From the NCBI RefSeq assembly GCF_013300725.1, contig NZ_JAAIMM010000027.1:1-49103 (forward strand): a stretch of 49,103 bases of DNA, read 5' to 3'. Shown here piece after piece: positions 32,592 through 42,236 of the stretch. Under the pieces are notes generated by a model. The model was not told the DNA's origin. It saw only the letters and a list, made by a program, of their open reading frames with translations, and did no database searches. The position numbers and the translations under genes are program-made. This DNA is from Allocoprococcus comes. GTDB taxonomy: Bacteria > Bacillota > Clostridia > Lachnospirales > Lachnospiraceae. Numbering within the stretch: the first letter of the stretch is position 1; the number at the start of each line of letters is the position of its first letter.

Positions 32592-33095
32592 ATGGAATTA
32601 TGGGATATTTATGATGCAGATAAGAAACCAACAGGAAGAACGATGAAGCGCAATGACTGGTGTCTGAAGGACGGGGAGTACCATCTTACCGTTCTTGGAG
32701 TTGTAGCAAGAACAGACGGAAAATTTCTGATCACTAAAAGGGTAATGACGAAAGCCTGGGCACCTGGCTGGTGGGAGGTATCCGGCGGTGCAGCTCAGGC
32801 AGGAGAGGCATCTTATGACGCGGTGTTAAGAGAAGTCAGAGAAGAGACAGGACTGGACGCAAGTCAGGCTGATGGAGGCTATCTTTTCACTTACAAGAGA
32901 GAAAATCCGGGGGAAGGAGATAATTATTTTGTAGATGTGTATCGTTTCGTGATGGATATTGATGAAAAAGATCTCCATCTTCAGGAGGCAGAGACGGATG
33001 GCTATATGTTTGCAACATTAGATGAAATTAAGGCATTTGCGGCAGACGGAAAATTTCTGCATTATGACAGTATAAAAGAAGCATTTAAGATGTAA
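32592..33095 (+). CDS. NUDIX hydrolase (Idi-like/YfcD-type)
   Basis: A 167-residue protein. It opens MELWDIYDADKKPTGRTMKR, a pattern shared with isopentenyl-diphosphate-isomerase-like NUDIX proteins. The Nudix box is SGGAAQAGEASYDAVLREV followed by REETG, around residues 62-85, complete in its key Glu residues. The ATG at 32592 is chosen because GGAG lies 9 bases upstream; the in-frame ATG at 32583 overlaps that site. The substrate is unknown. A strong 18-bp terminator follows. Confidence 0.88.
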   Translation: MELWDIYDADKKPTGRTMKRNDWCLKDGEYHLTVLGVVARTDGKFLITKRVMTKAWAPGWWEVSGGAAQAGEASYDAVLREVREETGLDASQADGGYLFTYKRENPGEGDNYFVDVYRFVMDIDEKDLHLQEAETDGYMFATLDEIKAFAADGKFLHYDSIKEAFKM

Positions 33096-33102
33096 GTAAA
33101 AT

Positions 33103-33153
33103 AAAAATCGGATTATCAGGAAAATGACAGATTGCCTGATAATCCGATTTTTT
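33103..33153. terminator. Terminator between convergent NUDIX and histidine kinase genes
   Basis: AAAAATCGGATTATCAGG (33103-33120) pairs with the complementary sequence at 33135-33152. The stem is flanked by T residues on both strands. Confidence 0.9.
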
Positions 33154-33208
33154 ATAACAGAAATTCTGAAAGAATATGCAATGCATAGAGAGTGTCTGTG
33201 CCTTTCTG

Positions 33209-35743
33209 CTACTTGCAATACGATGCAATCACCTCCAACACCTTATCCATTTCCAGTGGCTTTGCGAGATGCTCATTGATTCCGGCATTCTTCGACTTCT
33301 GGATATCTTCCGCAAATGCATTGGCGCTGAGGGCAATGATTGGAACCGTTGTGGCATCAGGGCGGGAAAGTCCGCGGATCGCCTTTGTGGCATCCAGACC
33401 ATTCATAACCGGCATCATAATATCCATAAGAATGATGTCGTATTCATATGGTTTTGATTTTTCAAAAAGCCGGACGGCTTCCAGTCCGTTGATAGCTGTG
33501 GATACATTAAGTCCTGCGGCTTCCAGAGAGAAAACAGCAATCTCAAGGTTTAGTTCATTATCCTCTACAACAAGGATATGAAGATCCGAGAAATCTGCCG
33601 GAGTATCAGTGGCAGTTTCCTCAGAGGCAGAAGGTTGGTGCTCGTCAATGGTAAATGGCAGGATCAGTGTAAAAGTTGAGCCGACATTTTTTTCACTTTT
33701 CAGCTGGATCGTACCGCCCATTTCCTGTACCAGTCTGTGAACGATCGTCATACCGAGCCCGGTTCCTTTGTAAATCGTCCTGGCACCGGTATCTTCCTGT
33801 GCAAAAGGTTCAAAAATATGCTTCTGAAATTCCGGACTCATACCTATACCGGTATCAGAAATTATAAATTTGTAAATAATATTCTGGTGGACCTGCCTGA
33901 TGATCTCTGCGTGTACAGAGATCGAACCACCGGGCTTATTATATTTAATTGCATTGCTTAAAAGATTCATGAAAATCTGACGGATATGTAATGGACTTCC
34001 GATCAGATAAGGATATTTTAAACTGCCCGGTTTTATTTTTTTCAGAGTGATATCAAGCCGGGAAGCCTGTGCTTCCAGCATACTCCAGCAATTGTCAAGG
34101 ATCTCACGGATGTCGAATGGTATCTGTTCAAGGAAGAACCGGTCTGTTTCCATCTGTTGCATATCCAGGACATCGTTGACAAGAGCTTTTAAGTGAAAAG
34201 CAGCAGTACGCATTTTCTCATGACACTCCAGCAGTGCTTTGGGATTTGTTTCATTTTTCTGTGCAATATCGAGCATTCCAAGAATTCCGTTAAGAGGGGT
34301 GCGGATATCATGTGACATCCGACTGAGGAAGTCGGTCTTGGCTGCATTTGCCTGATTTGCGGATTCGACCGCCTTAACCAGCTCCTGCTGGTAAGCCAGT
34401 TCTTTCTGCTTGTAATCATCAATGATCTGGGTTACATAAAGAATTTCTGTAACATTGTCATCATTGTCGCGGTTCTGGACGATAAAGGTGGCACGGCGCC
34501 AGATCCCCTGTGGAGATGGATACTCCCGGCTTATAAAAAGCTTTCCGTGCAGCCGGTCTTTTACCGTTGTCAGATCAAAGAAATACTGCATGATCTCGTG
34601 ATGTGACGGTGCAACCAGTTTCTCAAGGATATCATTTAACTGCGCGGTGGCGGAGGTGACAGCTCCGGTCGGTGTATAGTTCTGGTTGGCACCGGCAAGC
34701 TTTTCGATCCGGTCTTGAATCAGATCGATATGGTAAATTGCATGATAAATCTGACTGGTTGCAGCGGTCAGGTTCTGATATTTACGTTCATTTTCGATAT
34801 TACGGGTGACATCCTGATGGTATCCACGGATGCATATGCCATTTCCCTTATAATCCGGATAGAGGATACCGCCACATCGTATCCAGATCTGTCCAAGTAA
34901 CGGATGATTCCATGGGTATGTGATTTCTGAATAACTTTTGTGAATGACCTTCTGTATATAATCAAGCACCGGGGTTACGTATTTGGGAGGAAGCCGGTGA
35001 TACCAGAACTGATAAACTTCTTCAGGAGACATCTCTTGTGACACACCAAGAAGAGTACACATTGTAGGATTTGGGTGCAGCAGAGGAGCTTTATCGCCAT
35101 CTAACTCAAGTGCCCAGATACCGATCTGTGCGCCACGAAGAATTTCGTCCATCTCCAGCTGATAATCCAGACGGGATTTGGAGGCAACAACCTCCAGGCG
35201 CATCTGCTCATTCTTATGATTTTCGATCATAGTTCCGACATATTTGCCAAGAAGGGACAGCAGGCGGTGGATCAGGCTGGATTTCTCCATATCCGGATTA
35301 TCTACGCCAACGAAACCAATCAGCTTTTCGTGTACAGAAATAGGAAAGGCGATCAGGGTAGAAACGTTCTGAACTTTTAACAGTTCATATTCCAGAGGCA
35401 TAGATTCACGGTAAGCCTCCAGATCTTCGACCAGAATATTTTCACCATGAAGAAAAACCTCGATCCATTTTGGCATGCTTTCAAAAGGAATATCACGCAG
35501 ATTCCGGATCTGCGGGGTGACTCCTGAGGCGCACCATTCATAAGTATTGGTAGAAGTATGATTTTCACTGGTTTCAAATACATAAGCACGGTCGGCATCT
35601 GTAAATTCTCCGATCGATTTGAGCATAAAATTGATACCGTCAGCCAGATCCTCTGCTTCATGAAGCAGGGAAATCTGATCTGTCATAAAACGTTCGGCTT
35701 CCAGCTCAGCATATAAAGTTGCATGATCCTTGTCATTATTCAT
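33209..35743 (-). CDS. Hybrid sensor histidine kinase with C-terminal receiver
   Basis: An 844-residue cytoplasmic signalling protein with no membrane helix. Order: a GAF-like domain (residues about 20-180, with DADRAYVFE and LIAFPISVHEKLIGFVGVDN); a PAS-like region (about 200-320); a second sensory region to about 450; HisKA with the phospho-acceptor H478 in MSHDIRTPLNG; HATPase_c with N, G1 and G2 boxes (NAIKYN, DTGIGMS, GTGLGMTI); and a receiver with phospho-acceptor D774 in ILMDIMMPVMNG. All catalytic motifs are intact. GAGAGGA precedes the ATG. No response regulator or histidine phosphotransfer gene is adjacent, so its output is not visible here. Confidence 0.93.
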   Translation of the reverse strand: MNNDKDHATLYAELEAERFMTDQISLLHEAEDLADGINFMLKSIGEFTDADRAYVFETSENHTSTNTYEWCASGVTPQIRNLRDIPFESMPKWIEVFLHGENILVEDLEAYRESMPLEYELLKVQNVSTLIAFPISVHEKLIGFVGVDNPDMEKSSLIHRLLSLLGKYVGTMIENHKNEQMRLEVVASKSRLDYQLEMDEILRGAQIGIWALELDGDKAPLLHPNPTMCTLLGVSQEMSPEEVYQFWYHRLPPKYVTPVLDYIQKVIHKSYSEITYPWNHPLLGQIWIRCGGILYPDYKGNGICIRGYHQDVTRNIENERKYQNLTAATSQIYHAIYHIDLIQDRIEKLAGANQNYTPTGAVTSATAQLNDILEKLVAPSHHEIMQYFFDLTTVKDRLHGKLFISREYPSPQGIWRRATFIVQNRDNDDNVTEILYVTQIIDDYKQKELAYQQELVKAVESANQANAAKTDFLSRMSHDIRTPLNGILGMLDIAQKNETNPKALLECHEKMRTAAFHLKALVNDVLDMQQMETDRFFLEQIPFDIREILDNCWSMLEAQASRLDITLKKIKPGSLKYPYLIGSPLHIRQIFMNLLSNAIKYNKPGGSISVHAEIIRQVHQNIIYKFIISDTGIGMSPEFQKHIFEPFAQEDTGARTIYKGTGLGMTIVHRLVQEMGGTIQLKSEKNVGSTFTLILPFTIDEHQPSASEETATDTPADFSDLHILVVEDNELNLEIAVFSLEAAGLNVSTAINGLEAVRLFEKSKPYEYDIILMDIMMPVMNGLDATKAIRGLSRPDATTVPIIALSANAFAEDIQKSKNAGINEHLAKPLEMDKVLEVIASYCK

Positions 35744-35848
35744 AAGGAAATTCCTCTCAAGTAAAGTGTAAAGTTTATAAAATTACTTTACCTTGTTTTT
35801 GCGAATTCGTCCACGAAAAATTTAAAATACAAACAAATTGTCTGGTGG

Positions 35849-35877
35849 TTGAAAAAAAGAAGGAATGATTCTATAAT
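35849..35877 (+). promoter_or_regulatory. Promoter of the C69 dipeptidase
   Basis: TTGAAA at 35849-35854, a 17-base spacer and TATAAT at 35872-35877. Confidence 0.65.
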
Positions 35878-35927
35878 TTCAATTAGACGAAAAAGATTTT
35901 GTCAGGAGATAACAGGAGGAAAATGAA

Positions 35928-37412
35928 ATGGCTTGTACAACAATACTGGTTGGAAAAAAGGCATCGTATGACGGCTCTACGATGATCGCAAGGAATGATG
36001 ATTCACCGTCAGGCGCGTATATGCCGAAAAAATTTGTGGTGATCCATCCGGAGGATCAGCCGAAGGTATATGAATCGGTGATTTCGCATGTGAAAATAGA
36101 ATTACCAGAGAATCCGATGCGTTATACCGCCATGCCGAACGCAGTCAAGGGGGAAGGAATCTGGGCGGCAAGCGGGGTAAATGAAGCGCAGGTAGGAATG
36201 ACGGCAACCGAAACGATCACATCCAATCCACGTGTGCTTGGAGCGGATCCGCTGGTTACATATCAGCCGAAGTCAGACGACCAGGAAGAAATTGCAGGTG
36301 GAATCGGGGAAGAGGATATTGTATATATCGTGCTTCCTTATATCCACAGCGCAAGAGAAGGCGTGCAGAGACTTGGAAGTATTCTCGAGAAATATGGTAC
36401 TTATGAGATGAATGGAATTGCATTCGCGGATGTAAATGAGATCTGGTGGCTGGAAACAATCGGCGGACATCACTGGATTGCCAGAAAAGTGCCTGATGAG
36501 GTTTATGTGGTGATGCCGAACCAGCTTGGAATGGATGAATTTGATCTGGAAGATGCACTTGGTGAGCAGAAAAATTATATGTGTTCTCCGGATATGAAGG
36601 AATTCATTGAGAAATATCATCTGAACCCATCCATGGATGGAACCTTAAATCCAAGAGATACTTTTGGAAGCCATGATGATTCGGATCATGTATACAATAC
36701 ACCGAGAGCCTGGTTTATGGAACGTTACCTGAATCCAAATTCATACAACTGGGACGGGCCGGATGCAGATTATACACCAGTATCCGATGATATTCCGTGG
36801 TGTATGGTTCCGGAAAAGAAGGTTACAGTAGAAGATGTAAAATATGTTCTGTCTTCACATTATCAGGGAACACCTTATGATCCGTATGGAGCTTACGGGG
36901 ACAAATCAATGAATGGTGCATATCGTTCCATTGGTATCAATCGAAATGATTTTATGTCTTTGATCCAGATGAGACCGGAGCAGCCGGAAGATTCACGCAC
37001 AATTGAATGGGTGGCATTTGCATCCAATGCATTTAATGTAATGGCTCCATTCTATGCAGATATTGATGAGACACCGGAATATTTTGCAAATACGACAGGG
37101 GAAGTTTCAACAGAGAACTTCTACTGGTCAAGCAGAATGATCGCTGCGATGGCAGATGCTTCTTATAAAAAGTCTATTTTCCATATTGAGCGTTACCAGG
37201 AACATGTGATGGCAAAGGCACATCAGATCATAAACCGGTATGATGACGATCTTACGAAGGAAAGTGATATAGCAAAGCGTATGCAGATCAAACGGGAAGC
37301 GAACCGGGAGATTGCGAAGATGGTGAAGAAGGAAACTTCGGATACATTGTCCAAGGTTTTGTACGAACTGAGCAATCAGATGAAGAATTCTTATGCGAGA
37401 TCGGATGCATAA
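35928..37412 (+). CDS. C69 family dipeptidase (PepD-like)
   Basis: A 494-residue N-terminal nucleophile-type hydrolase. It starts MACTTILVGKKASYDGSTMI with Cys3 as the expected nucleophile, followed by ARNDD, as in Lactobacillus PepDA. The blocks GEGIWAASGVNEAQVGMTATET and EIWWLETIGGHHWIARKVPDE are also typical. These enzymes split a range of dipeptides. The Cys lies so near the start that only the first two residues need removal. AGGAGG precedes the ATG. It is a monocistronic gene divergent from the histidine kinase. Confidence 0.92.
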   Translation: MACTTILVGKKASYDGSTMIARNDDSPSGAYMPKKFVVIHPEDQPKVYESVISHVKIELPENPMRYTAMPNAVKGEGIWAASGVNEAQVGMTATETITSNPRVLGADPLVTYQPKSDDQEEIAGGIGEEDIVYIVLPYIHSAREGVQRLGSILEKYGTYEMNGIAFADVNEIWWLETIGGHHWIARKVPDEVYVVMPNQLGMDEFDLEDALGEQKNYMCSPDMKEFIEKYHLNPSMDGTLNPRDTFGSHDDSDHVYNTPRAWFMERYLNPNSYNWDGPDADYTPVSDDIPWCMVPEKKVTVEDVKYVLSSHYQGTPYDPYGAYGDKSMNGAYRSIGINRNDFMSLIQMRPEQPEDSRTIEWVAFASNAFNVMAPFYADIDETPEYFANTTGEVSTENFYWSSRMIAAMADASYKKSIFHIERYQEHVMAKAHQIINRYDDDLTKESDIAKRMQIKREANREIAKMVKKETSDTLSKVLYELSNQMKNSYARSDA

Positions 37413-37518
37413 ATAAAATACGAGTGGGAAATGAAGAGGGCAAAAAAATCATAAAATGATGTAAATGTTAAAAACAAGAAAAAAGTTGATAAAAAAATAA
37501 TTTTATAAACAGAAAGGT

Positions 37519-37547
37519 TTGAATTTTGTAGACTAAGGTATTATAAT
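37519..37547 (+). promoter_or_regulatory. Distal promoter of mgtE
   Basis: TTGAAT at 37519-37524, a 17-base spacer and TATAAT at 37542-37547, giving a leader of about 260 bases. Confidence 0.65.
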
Positions 37548-37596
37548 AGCGTAGGAAGTTGAAAACTTCTTAATCAAATTCAAACAAAAGGCAGGT

Positions 37597-37705
37597 GAAC
37601 AGAATGGACAGTTGTGATAGTCATGGGCGAAGTATATACGCAGGATGGGAAAATGGCAGCAGTTCATTCTGTTTGTTCGTATAGCATTTCTTATCCTGTT
37701 TTCCC
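37597..37705 (+). promoter_or_regulatory. Structured mgtE leader with mutually exclusive pairings
   Basis: GAACAGAATG (37597-37606) can pair with CATTCTGTT (37665-37673). CAGGAT (37641-37646) can pair with ATCCTG (37693-37698), while the adjacent GGGAAAA (37647-37653) can pair with TTTTCCC (37699-37705). Because of their order the last two pairings cannot form one continuous helix and exclude each other. I see no M-box. The rest of 37413-37596 is AT-rich, with a small GAAGTT/AACTTC hairpin near the promoter. Confidence 0.45.
37604..37684 (+). CDS. 26-residue leader ORF upstream of mgtE
   Basis: ATG at 37604 with GGCAGGTG upstream at workable spacing opens a 26-codon frame ending TAG at 37682-37684. 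The peptide begins MDSCDSHGRSIYAGWENG and ends FCLFV. Its start codon lies inside one of the leader stems, and its last codons run through the alternative pairing region. This arrangement suits translation-coupled attenuation of mgtE. There is no family match; the frame could also be chance. Confidence 0.4.
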   Translation: MDSCDSHGRSIYAGWENGSSSFCLFV

Positions 37706-37708
37706 GTA

Positions 37709-37737
37709 TTGACATTCATAATTGAATATTGTATGAA
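37709..37737 (+). promoter_or_regulatory. Proximal promoter of mgtE
   Basis: TTGACA at 37709-37714, a 17-base spacer and TATGAA at 37732-37737, giving a 70-base leader that skips the structured region. Confidence 0.5.
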
Positions 37738-37814
37738 AGACAAAAATGTGGAGAATTTTAGACTTTGATTCTGCATGTTTTTGTGCTGGAAAAAGGATAA
37801 GGAGGGCGAAAGTT

Positions 37815-39224
37815 ATGGAAAATACACAGGATTATCAGGACTACCAGGACTACAGAGCTGAGATCCTGGGCATTGTAAGAAGCAATGCCTCTCCGGGAAT
37901 TATGAGAAACAAACTGGAAGACTACCATGAGAATGACCTTGCAGATGTATTCCCGGATCTCTCCGTTGCAGAGCGGCGGAAATTGTGCCGGATTCTGAAT
38001 CTGGACATGCTTGCGGATATCTTCGAGTATATCGATGAAAAGCAGGCAGCTGAATATCTGGATGAGATGGATGTACGGAAAGCAGCAGCAATTCTTTCCA
38101 GAATGGAAACAGATGCGGTTGTAGATGTACTGCGGATGATTCCAAAAGAAAAGAGAGCTCTTTTGCTGGAGCTGATGGATGATGAAGCCAGAAAGGATAT
38201 GGCAGTTATTGCTGCATTCGATGATGAAGAGATCGGTTCCAGAATGACCACGAATTACATTGAGATCAGAGAGAATCTTACTGTAAAGCAGGCGATGACC
38301 GAACTTGTCAGTCAGGCAGCAAAAAATGACAATATTTCTACAATTTTTATGGTGACAGCGGATCACACCTTCTACGGTGCGATGGATCTGAAGGATCTGA
38401 TCACGGCAAGACAGGATACACGTCTTGATGATCTGATCGTGACATCATATCCATATGTATACGGTCACGAGCTGATCGATGACTGTATCGAAAAATTGAA
38501 AGATTATTCGGAAAATTCTATTCCGATCCTGGATAACGATAATAAACTTCTCGGTGTTATCACATCCCAGAGCATTGTAGATTTGGTCGATGATGAGATG
38601 GGTGAAGATTATGCGATGTTCGCTGGTCTGACTGCAGAAGAAGATTTGAAAGAGCCACTCAAAGAGAGCATGAAAAAACGTCTCCCTTGGCTGCTTGTTT
38701 TGCTGGCACTGGGAACAGTTGTATCTTCTGTTGTAGGTGTATTTGAGCAGGTAGTAAGCCAGCTGACAATCATTATGTGTTTCCAGTCACTGATCCTGGA
38801 CATGGCAGGTAACGTCGGTACCCAGTCACTGGCGGTAACGATCCGTGTTCTGATGGATGAATCTCTGACAGGAAAGCAGAAAGTAGAACTGGTATTCAAA
38901 GAGATGCGGATCGCATTTTCAAATGGTGCGATTCTTGGAATTTTGTCATTCCTCGTATTAGGACTTTATATTGCACTCTTCAAAGGAAAGACCTGGGCGT
39001 TCGCGTATGCGGTATCAGGCTGCATCGGTCTGTCTCTGATGGTGGCAATGGTAATTTCCGGTGCGGTGGGTACACTGATTCCGCTGTTCTTCAAGAAGAT
39101 CAATATCGACCCGGCGGTAGCGTCCGGACCACTTATTACGACCATCAACGACCTTGTTGCGGTTGTAGCTTACTATGGACTGTGTGGTATTCTGCTGATC
39201 GGAGTGCTTCATCTGGCAGGATAA
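37815..39224 (+). CDS. mgtE: MgtE family magnesium transporter
   Basis: A 469-residue Mg2+ channel/transporter. Order: an N-terminal superhelical domain (residues about 20-135) with the repeated LADVFPDLS / LADIFEYID pattern; two CBS domains (about 140-265, including IFMVTADHTFYGAMDLKDL and NSIPILDNDNKLLGVIT), which sense cellular Mg2+ and gate the pore; then five membrane helices containing LDMAGNVGTQSL, and VASGPLITTINDLVAVVAYYG in the last helices. AGGAGGG precedes the ATG at 37815; the frame upstream of it lacks a site. It is a single gene ended by a long hairpin. Two promoters and a structured leader suggest layered control. Confidence 0.93.
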   Translation: MENTQDYQDYQDYRAEILGIVRSNASPGIMRNKLEDYHENDLADVFPDLSVAERRKLCRILNLDMLADIFEYIDEKQAAEYLDEMDVRKAAAILSRMETDAVVDVLRMIPKEKRALLLELMDDEARKDMAVIAAFDDEEIGSRMTTNYIEIRENLTVKQAMTELVSQAAKNDNISTIFMVTADHTFYGAMDLKDLITARQDTRLDDLIVTSYPYVYGHELIDDCIEKLKDYSENSIPILDNDNKLLGVITSQSIVDLVDDEMGEDYAMFAGLTAEEDLKEPLKESMKKRLPWLLVLLALGTVVSSVVGVFEQVVSQLTIIMCFQSLILDMAGNVGTQSLAVTIRVLMDESLTGKQKVELVFKEMRIAFSNGAILGILSFLVLGLYIALFKGKTWAFAYAVSGCIGLSLMVAMVISGAVGTLIPLFFKKINIDPAVASGPLITTINDLVAVVAYYGLCGILLIGVLHLAG

Positions 39225-39238
39225 TTATAAAAGAGAGT

Positions 39239-39323
39239 AAAAAGAAGTGCGTGTAGGATATAAATGCTTTTACTGAATAAACCGGTAAAGACAGTGCAGT
39301 ATCCTACATGCATTTCTTTTTAT
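39239..39323 (+). terminator. Terminator of mgtE
   Basis: AAGAAGTGCGTGTAGGATA (from 39242) pairs with TATCCTACATGCATTTCTT (39300-39318), with two mismatches, across a 39-base loop, followed by T5. Confidence 0.75.
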
Positions 39324-39386
39324 AGAAAATAAAAATAAAAATATAGATGAAAACTATGGGATAGATTACCTATAGAGAAAAACAAT

Positions 39387-39415
39387 TTGAAAATTAAAAT
39401 ATCTGGTGCTAGAAT
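39387..39415 (+). promoter_or_regulatory. Promoter of the ABC importer operon
   Basis: TTGAAA at 39387-39392, a 17-base spacer and TAGAAT at 39410-39415 with a TGC extended -10. Confidence 0.65.
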
Positions 39416-39466
39416 GTAAAAAGCATGTCGGAATAATATCAGAGATATGTTAAAGGGAGGAACACT

Positions 39467-40549
39467 ATGAAAAAAATGAAAAAATTTGCAGCTCTTCTCC
39501 TTGCAGTATCAATGGCAGCAGGTATGGTAGCCTGTGGAAGCTCAGATAAAAAGGAAGAGACTACAAAAAAAGAAGAAACCAAGAAAGACGACAAAGAGAC
39601 AAAGAAACTGGAAGGAACTCTGAAGGTTGTTACAACAGGGGATGCTTATCAGCCGTTATTTGATAAGTTTACAGAAGAAGTAGGACCGAAGGTCGAATTC
39701 ATTTCCATGTCTTCAGGAGAAGTTTTATCAAAGCTTAAAGCAGAAGGTGGAACACCTGCAGCTGACCTGTGGTTCGGGGGCGGAATCGATGCATTTATGG
39801 ATGCAAAAGACAATAACCTTCTTGAAAAAGTAGATTTTGATGCAGCAGATGAACTTGCACCAGAATTCAAAGACAGTGATAACTACTGGTTCTCAAAAGG
39901 TGTTACTGTTGTAGGATTTATTGTTAACAATGATATTTTAAAAGAAAAAGGACTCGAAGCTCCAAAGTCATGGGATGACCTTACAAAAGAAGAATATCAG
40001 GGAGAAGTCCTGATGTCTAACCCGGCTATCTCAGGAACAAACTACGCAGTAGTAAACGCTCTTCTTCAGACAAAGGGAGACGAAGAAGGATGGAAGTATT
40101 TTGAAGCTCTTAACAAGAACGTAGATTACTATTCAAAACGTGGTTCAGATCCAAGTACGAAGACAGCAGCCGGGGAAGTTGGTATTGGTATCACATATAT
40201 CAATGGTACACTGGATGAACTGAAAGAACAGGCAGATGTTGATGTAATCTATCCTTCAGACGGAATGCCATACGTTCCGGAAGGCGTTGCAGCATTTGCA
40301 AATGCAGACAATACAGAAGCTGCAAAAGCATTTATCGAATGGTTCTTCTCTGATGATGAGAACATGAAGATGATGGCTGAAATTGACAAGAATAATACGT
40401 GTCTTCTGGTAAAACCAAGTTTGAAAGGACTTGAACTGAACTTTGACAAGGATCAGCTTATGAAAGAAGATCTTTCTCTGTTCGGATCAAAGAGAACAGA
40501 GATCCTTGACAAGTGGAGCACTCTGATGGGAGATAAAGGTGAAGAATAG
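39467..40549 (+). CDS. ABC transporter substrate-binding lipoprotein (AfuA/FutA-like)
   Basis: A 360-residue lipoprotein. The signal peptide ends GMVAC with Cys23 lipidated, then a Lys/Glu linker to about residue 45, then one periplasmic-binding fold of the iron(III)/thiamine/phosphonate class. Visible blocks are LKVVTTGDAYQPLFDKF, ADLWFGGGIDAFMDAKD, LTKEEYQGEVLMSNPAISGTN and NVDYYSKRGSDPSTKTAAGE. The YY pair in the last block sits where iron-binding members have their tyrosine ligands. It is the first gene of a three-gene importer operon that converges on the thiamine synthesis operon. Substrate remains open: iron, thiamine and aminoethylphosphonate systems share this fold. Confidence 0.88.
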   Translation: MKKMKKFAALLLAVSMAAGMVACGSSDKKEETTKKEETKKDDKETKKLEGTLKVVTTGDAYQPLFDKFTEEVGPKVEFISMSSGEVLSKLKAEGGTPAADLWFGGGIDAFMDAKDNNLLEKVDFDAADELAPEFKDSDNYWFSKGVTVVGFIVNNDILKEKGLEAPKSWDDLTKEEYQGEVLMSNPAISGTNYAVVNALLQTKGDEEGWKYFEALNKNVDYYSKRGSDPSTKTAAGEVGIGITYINGTLDELKEQADVDVIYPSDGMPYVPEGVAAFANADNTEAAKAFIEWFFSDDENMKMMAEIDKNNTCLLVKPSLKGLELNFDKDQLMKEDLSLFGSKRTEILDKWSTLMGDKGEE

Positions 40550-42236
40550 AAAACCTAGAGAAAAACGGGCATCATTTTATGATGCCCATTTTTATAATAT
40601 ATTGGATTATTTCATATTGGCAGTACTGGTAGCAGGTGTATTGATTTTTATTCTGTATCCACTTCTTTGTATGATCAGACAGAGTTTTGTGGGAGAAGAA
40701 GGATTTTCAACAGAAGTTTACAAAAGTATTTTCAGTGACAATCTGCTGCTTGTAAAAAACAGTGTTTTTGTAGGTGTATTATCTGCATTCTTTTCAACGA
40801 TTCTGGGACTGCTCGTATCCATTTGCGTATGGACAGCAGGGAAGAAACCGGGCAAATTTCTGGAAGCCATTTTACTTATCAGTATGGTTTCGCCGCCGTT
40901 TATTGCTTCGCTCGCTTATATCCAGCTTTTTGGAAGGAACGGTCTGATCACAAAAGGAGTTTTCGGTCTTTCGCTGAACCCGTATGGATGGCTTGGTGTT
41001 GTTGTAATGCAGACGTTATTCTTTTCTTCGTTAAATGCACTGATGATTATCGGAATGCTTCGGAAGATGGATATGTCGCTTGTACGGGCCTCCTTTGACC
41101 TTGGAGCCTCCTCTGGTTATACATTATGGAGAATTGTTGTGCCATTATTGAAACCGGTACTGCTCAGCTGCTTTTTGCTTTCGTTTATCCGGTCAATCGC
41201 TGATTTCGGAACGCCTGTTGTGATAGGTGGGCGTTTTGAAACAGTTTCGACCGAAATTTATATGCAGGTAATCGGATATTCCAGACTGGATAAGAGTGCG
41301 GCGCTTAATGTACTGCTTCTGATCCCGACGATTCTTGTTTTTATCCTGTATCGGTATCTGATGCAGAAAAATGAAAAAGTCATCAGTGGAAACAGTAATA
41401 AGACAGTAGAAGCGGGAGATACATTCCGGGTTCGTGGCCTGTCTGCAATGGTCGTATGGCTGGGGGCGGGCATCTTTTTTGTGATGATGACTCTTGAATA
41501 TGGATCTATCTTCCTGAACAGCTTCAGCAGAAACCTGCGCGGAAAAATTACATTTACAACGATGTATCTGGATGCCCTGCTGGAGCGAAATATGGATACA
41601 TTTATCCGGAGTGTGGAATATGCACTTATCGTAGCAATAGTCGGAAGTATGATCGGTATTTTACTTTCGTATTATATCGAGAGACGAAAAATAAAATTTG
41701 GCGGGGTGCTGGATTTTATTATCACACTTCCGTATATGCTTCCGGGAAGTTGTTTTGGAATCGGATATATTCTGGCTTTTAATCATGAGCCGCTAAAACT
41801 TACCGGAACAGCGGTCATCGTCATTCTGAATATGATCTATAAACAGATGTCAATTACAACGAAGGCTTCGGCGTCCTCTCTTTTGCAGATCAGTACAGAG
41901 CTTGATGCTGCAGCGCGGGATCTTGGAGCGAATAAATTTCTGGTAATGAAAGATGTCATTCTTCCGAATGTAAAGCAGGCATTTGCAACGGGATTTATCA
42001 ATAATTTTACAAGTGCGATGGTTACGGCAGGAGCAGTTATTTTCCTGGTGACACCGGGACAGAAGATTGCAGTATTTACATTATTTGATTGCATTAACAC
42101 AGGTCGGTATGGAGAAGCATCTATGATTGCGACATTTATTATTGTGATCACAATTTCAGTAAATGTGCTGTTTTCGATAATTGTTGCATGGAAAGGGCGA
42201 AAGAAACGTGTATTTAGAACTGAAAAACATAAGTAA
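40539..42236 (+). CDS. ABC transporter permease, two fused domains (FbpB/ThiP-like)
   Basis: A 565-residue membrane protein with twelve or so helices in two BPD_transp_1 halves. Each half carries the EAA-type coupling loop: VRASFDLGASSGYTLWRIV near residue 190 and LDAAARDLGANKFLVMKDV near residue 460. Fused permeases of this type are usual for FbpB, ThiP and PhnU-like systems. Translation starts at GTG (40539), overlapping the binding-protein gene by 11 bases; no in-frame ATG exists before the first membrane helix. Its 3' end overlaps the ATPase gene by 29 bases. Confidence 0.9.
   Translation: MKNRKPREKRASFYDAHFYNILDYFILAVLVAGVLIFILYPLLCMIRQSFVGEEGFSTEVYKSIFSDNLLLVKNSVFVGVLSAFFSTILGLLVSICVWTAGKKPGKFLEAILLISMVSPPFIASLAYIQLFGRNGLITKGVFGLSLNPYGWLGVVVMQTLFFSSLNALMIIGMLRKMDMSLVRASFDLGASSGYTLWRIVVPLLKPVLLSCFLLSFIRSIADFGTPVVIGGRFETVSTEIYMQVIGYSRLDKSAALNVLLLIPTILVFILYRYLMQKNEKVISGNSNKTVEAGDTFRVRGLSAMVVWLGAGIFFVMMTLEYGSIFLNSFSRNLRGKITFTTMYLDALLERNMDTFIRSVEYALIVAIVGSMIGILLSYYIERRKIKFGGVLDFIITLPYMLPGSCFGIGYILAFNHEPLKLTGTAVIVILNMIYKQMSITTKASASSLLQISTELDAAARDLGANKFLVMKDVILPNVKQAFATGFINNFTSAMVTAGAVIFLVTPGQKIAVFTLFDCINTGRYGEASMIATFIIVITISVNVLFSIIVAWKGRKKRVFRTEKHK

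Noticed and set aside
37548-37814. M-box (Mg2+) riboswitch upstream of mgtE
   Set aside because: The conserved M-box blocks are not visible; a leader ORF and alternative stems are seen instead.
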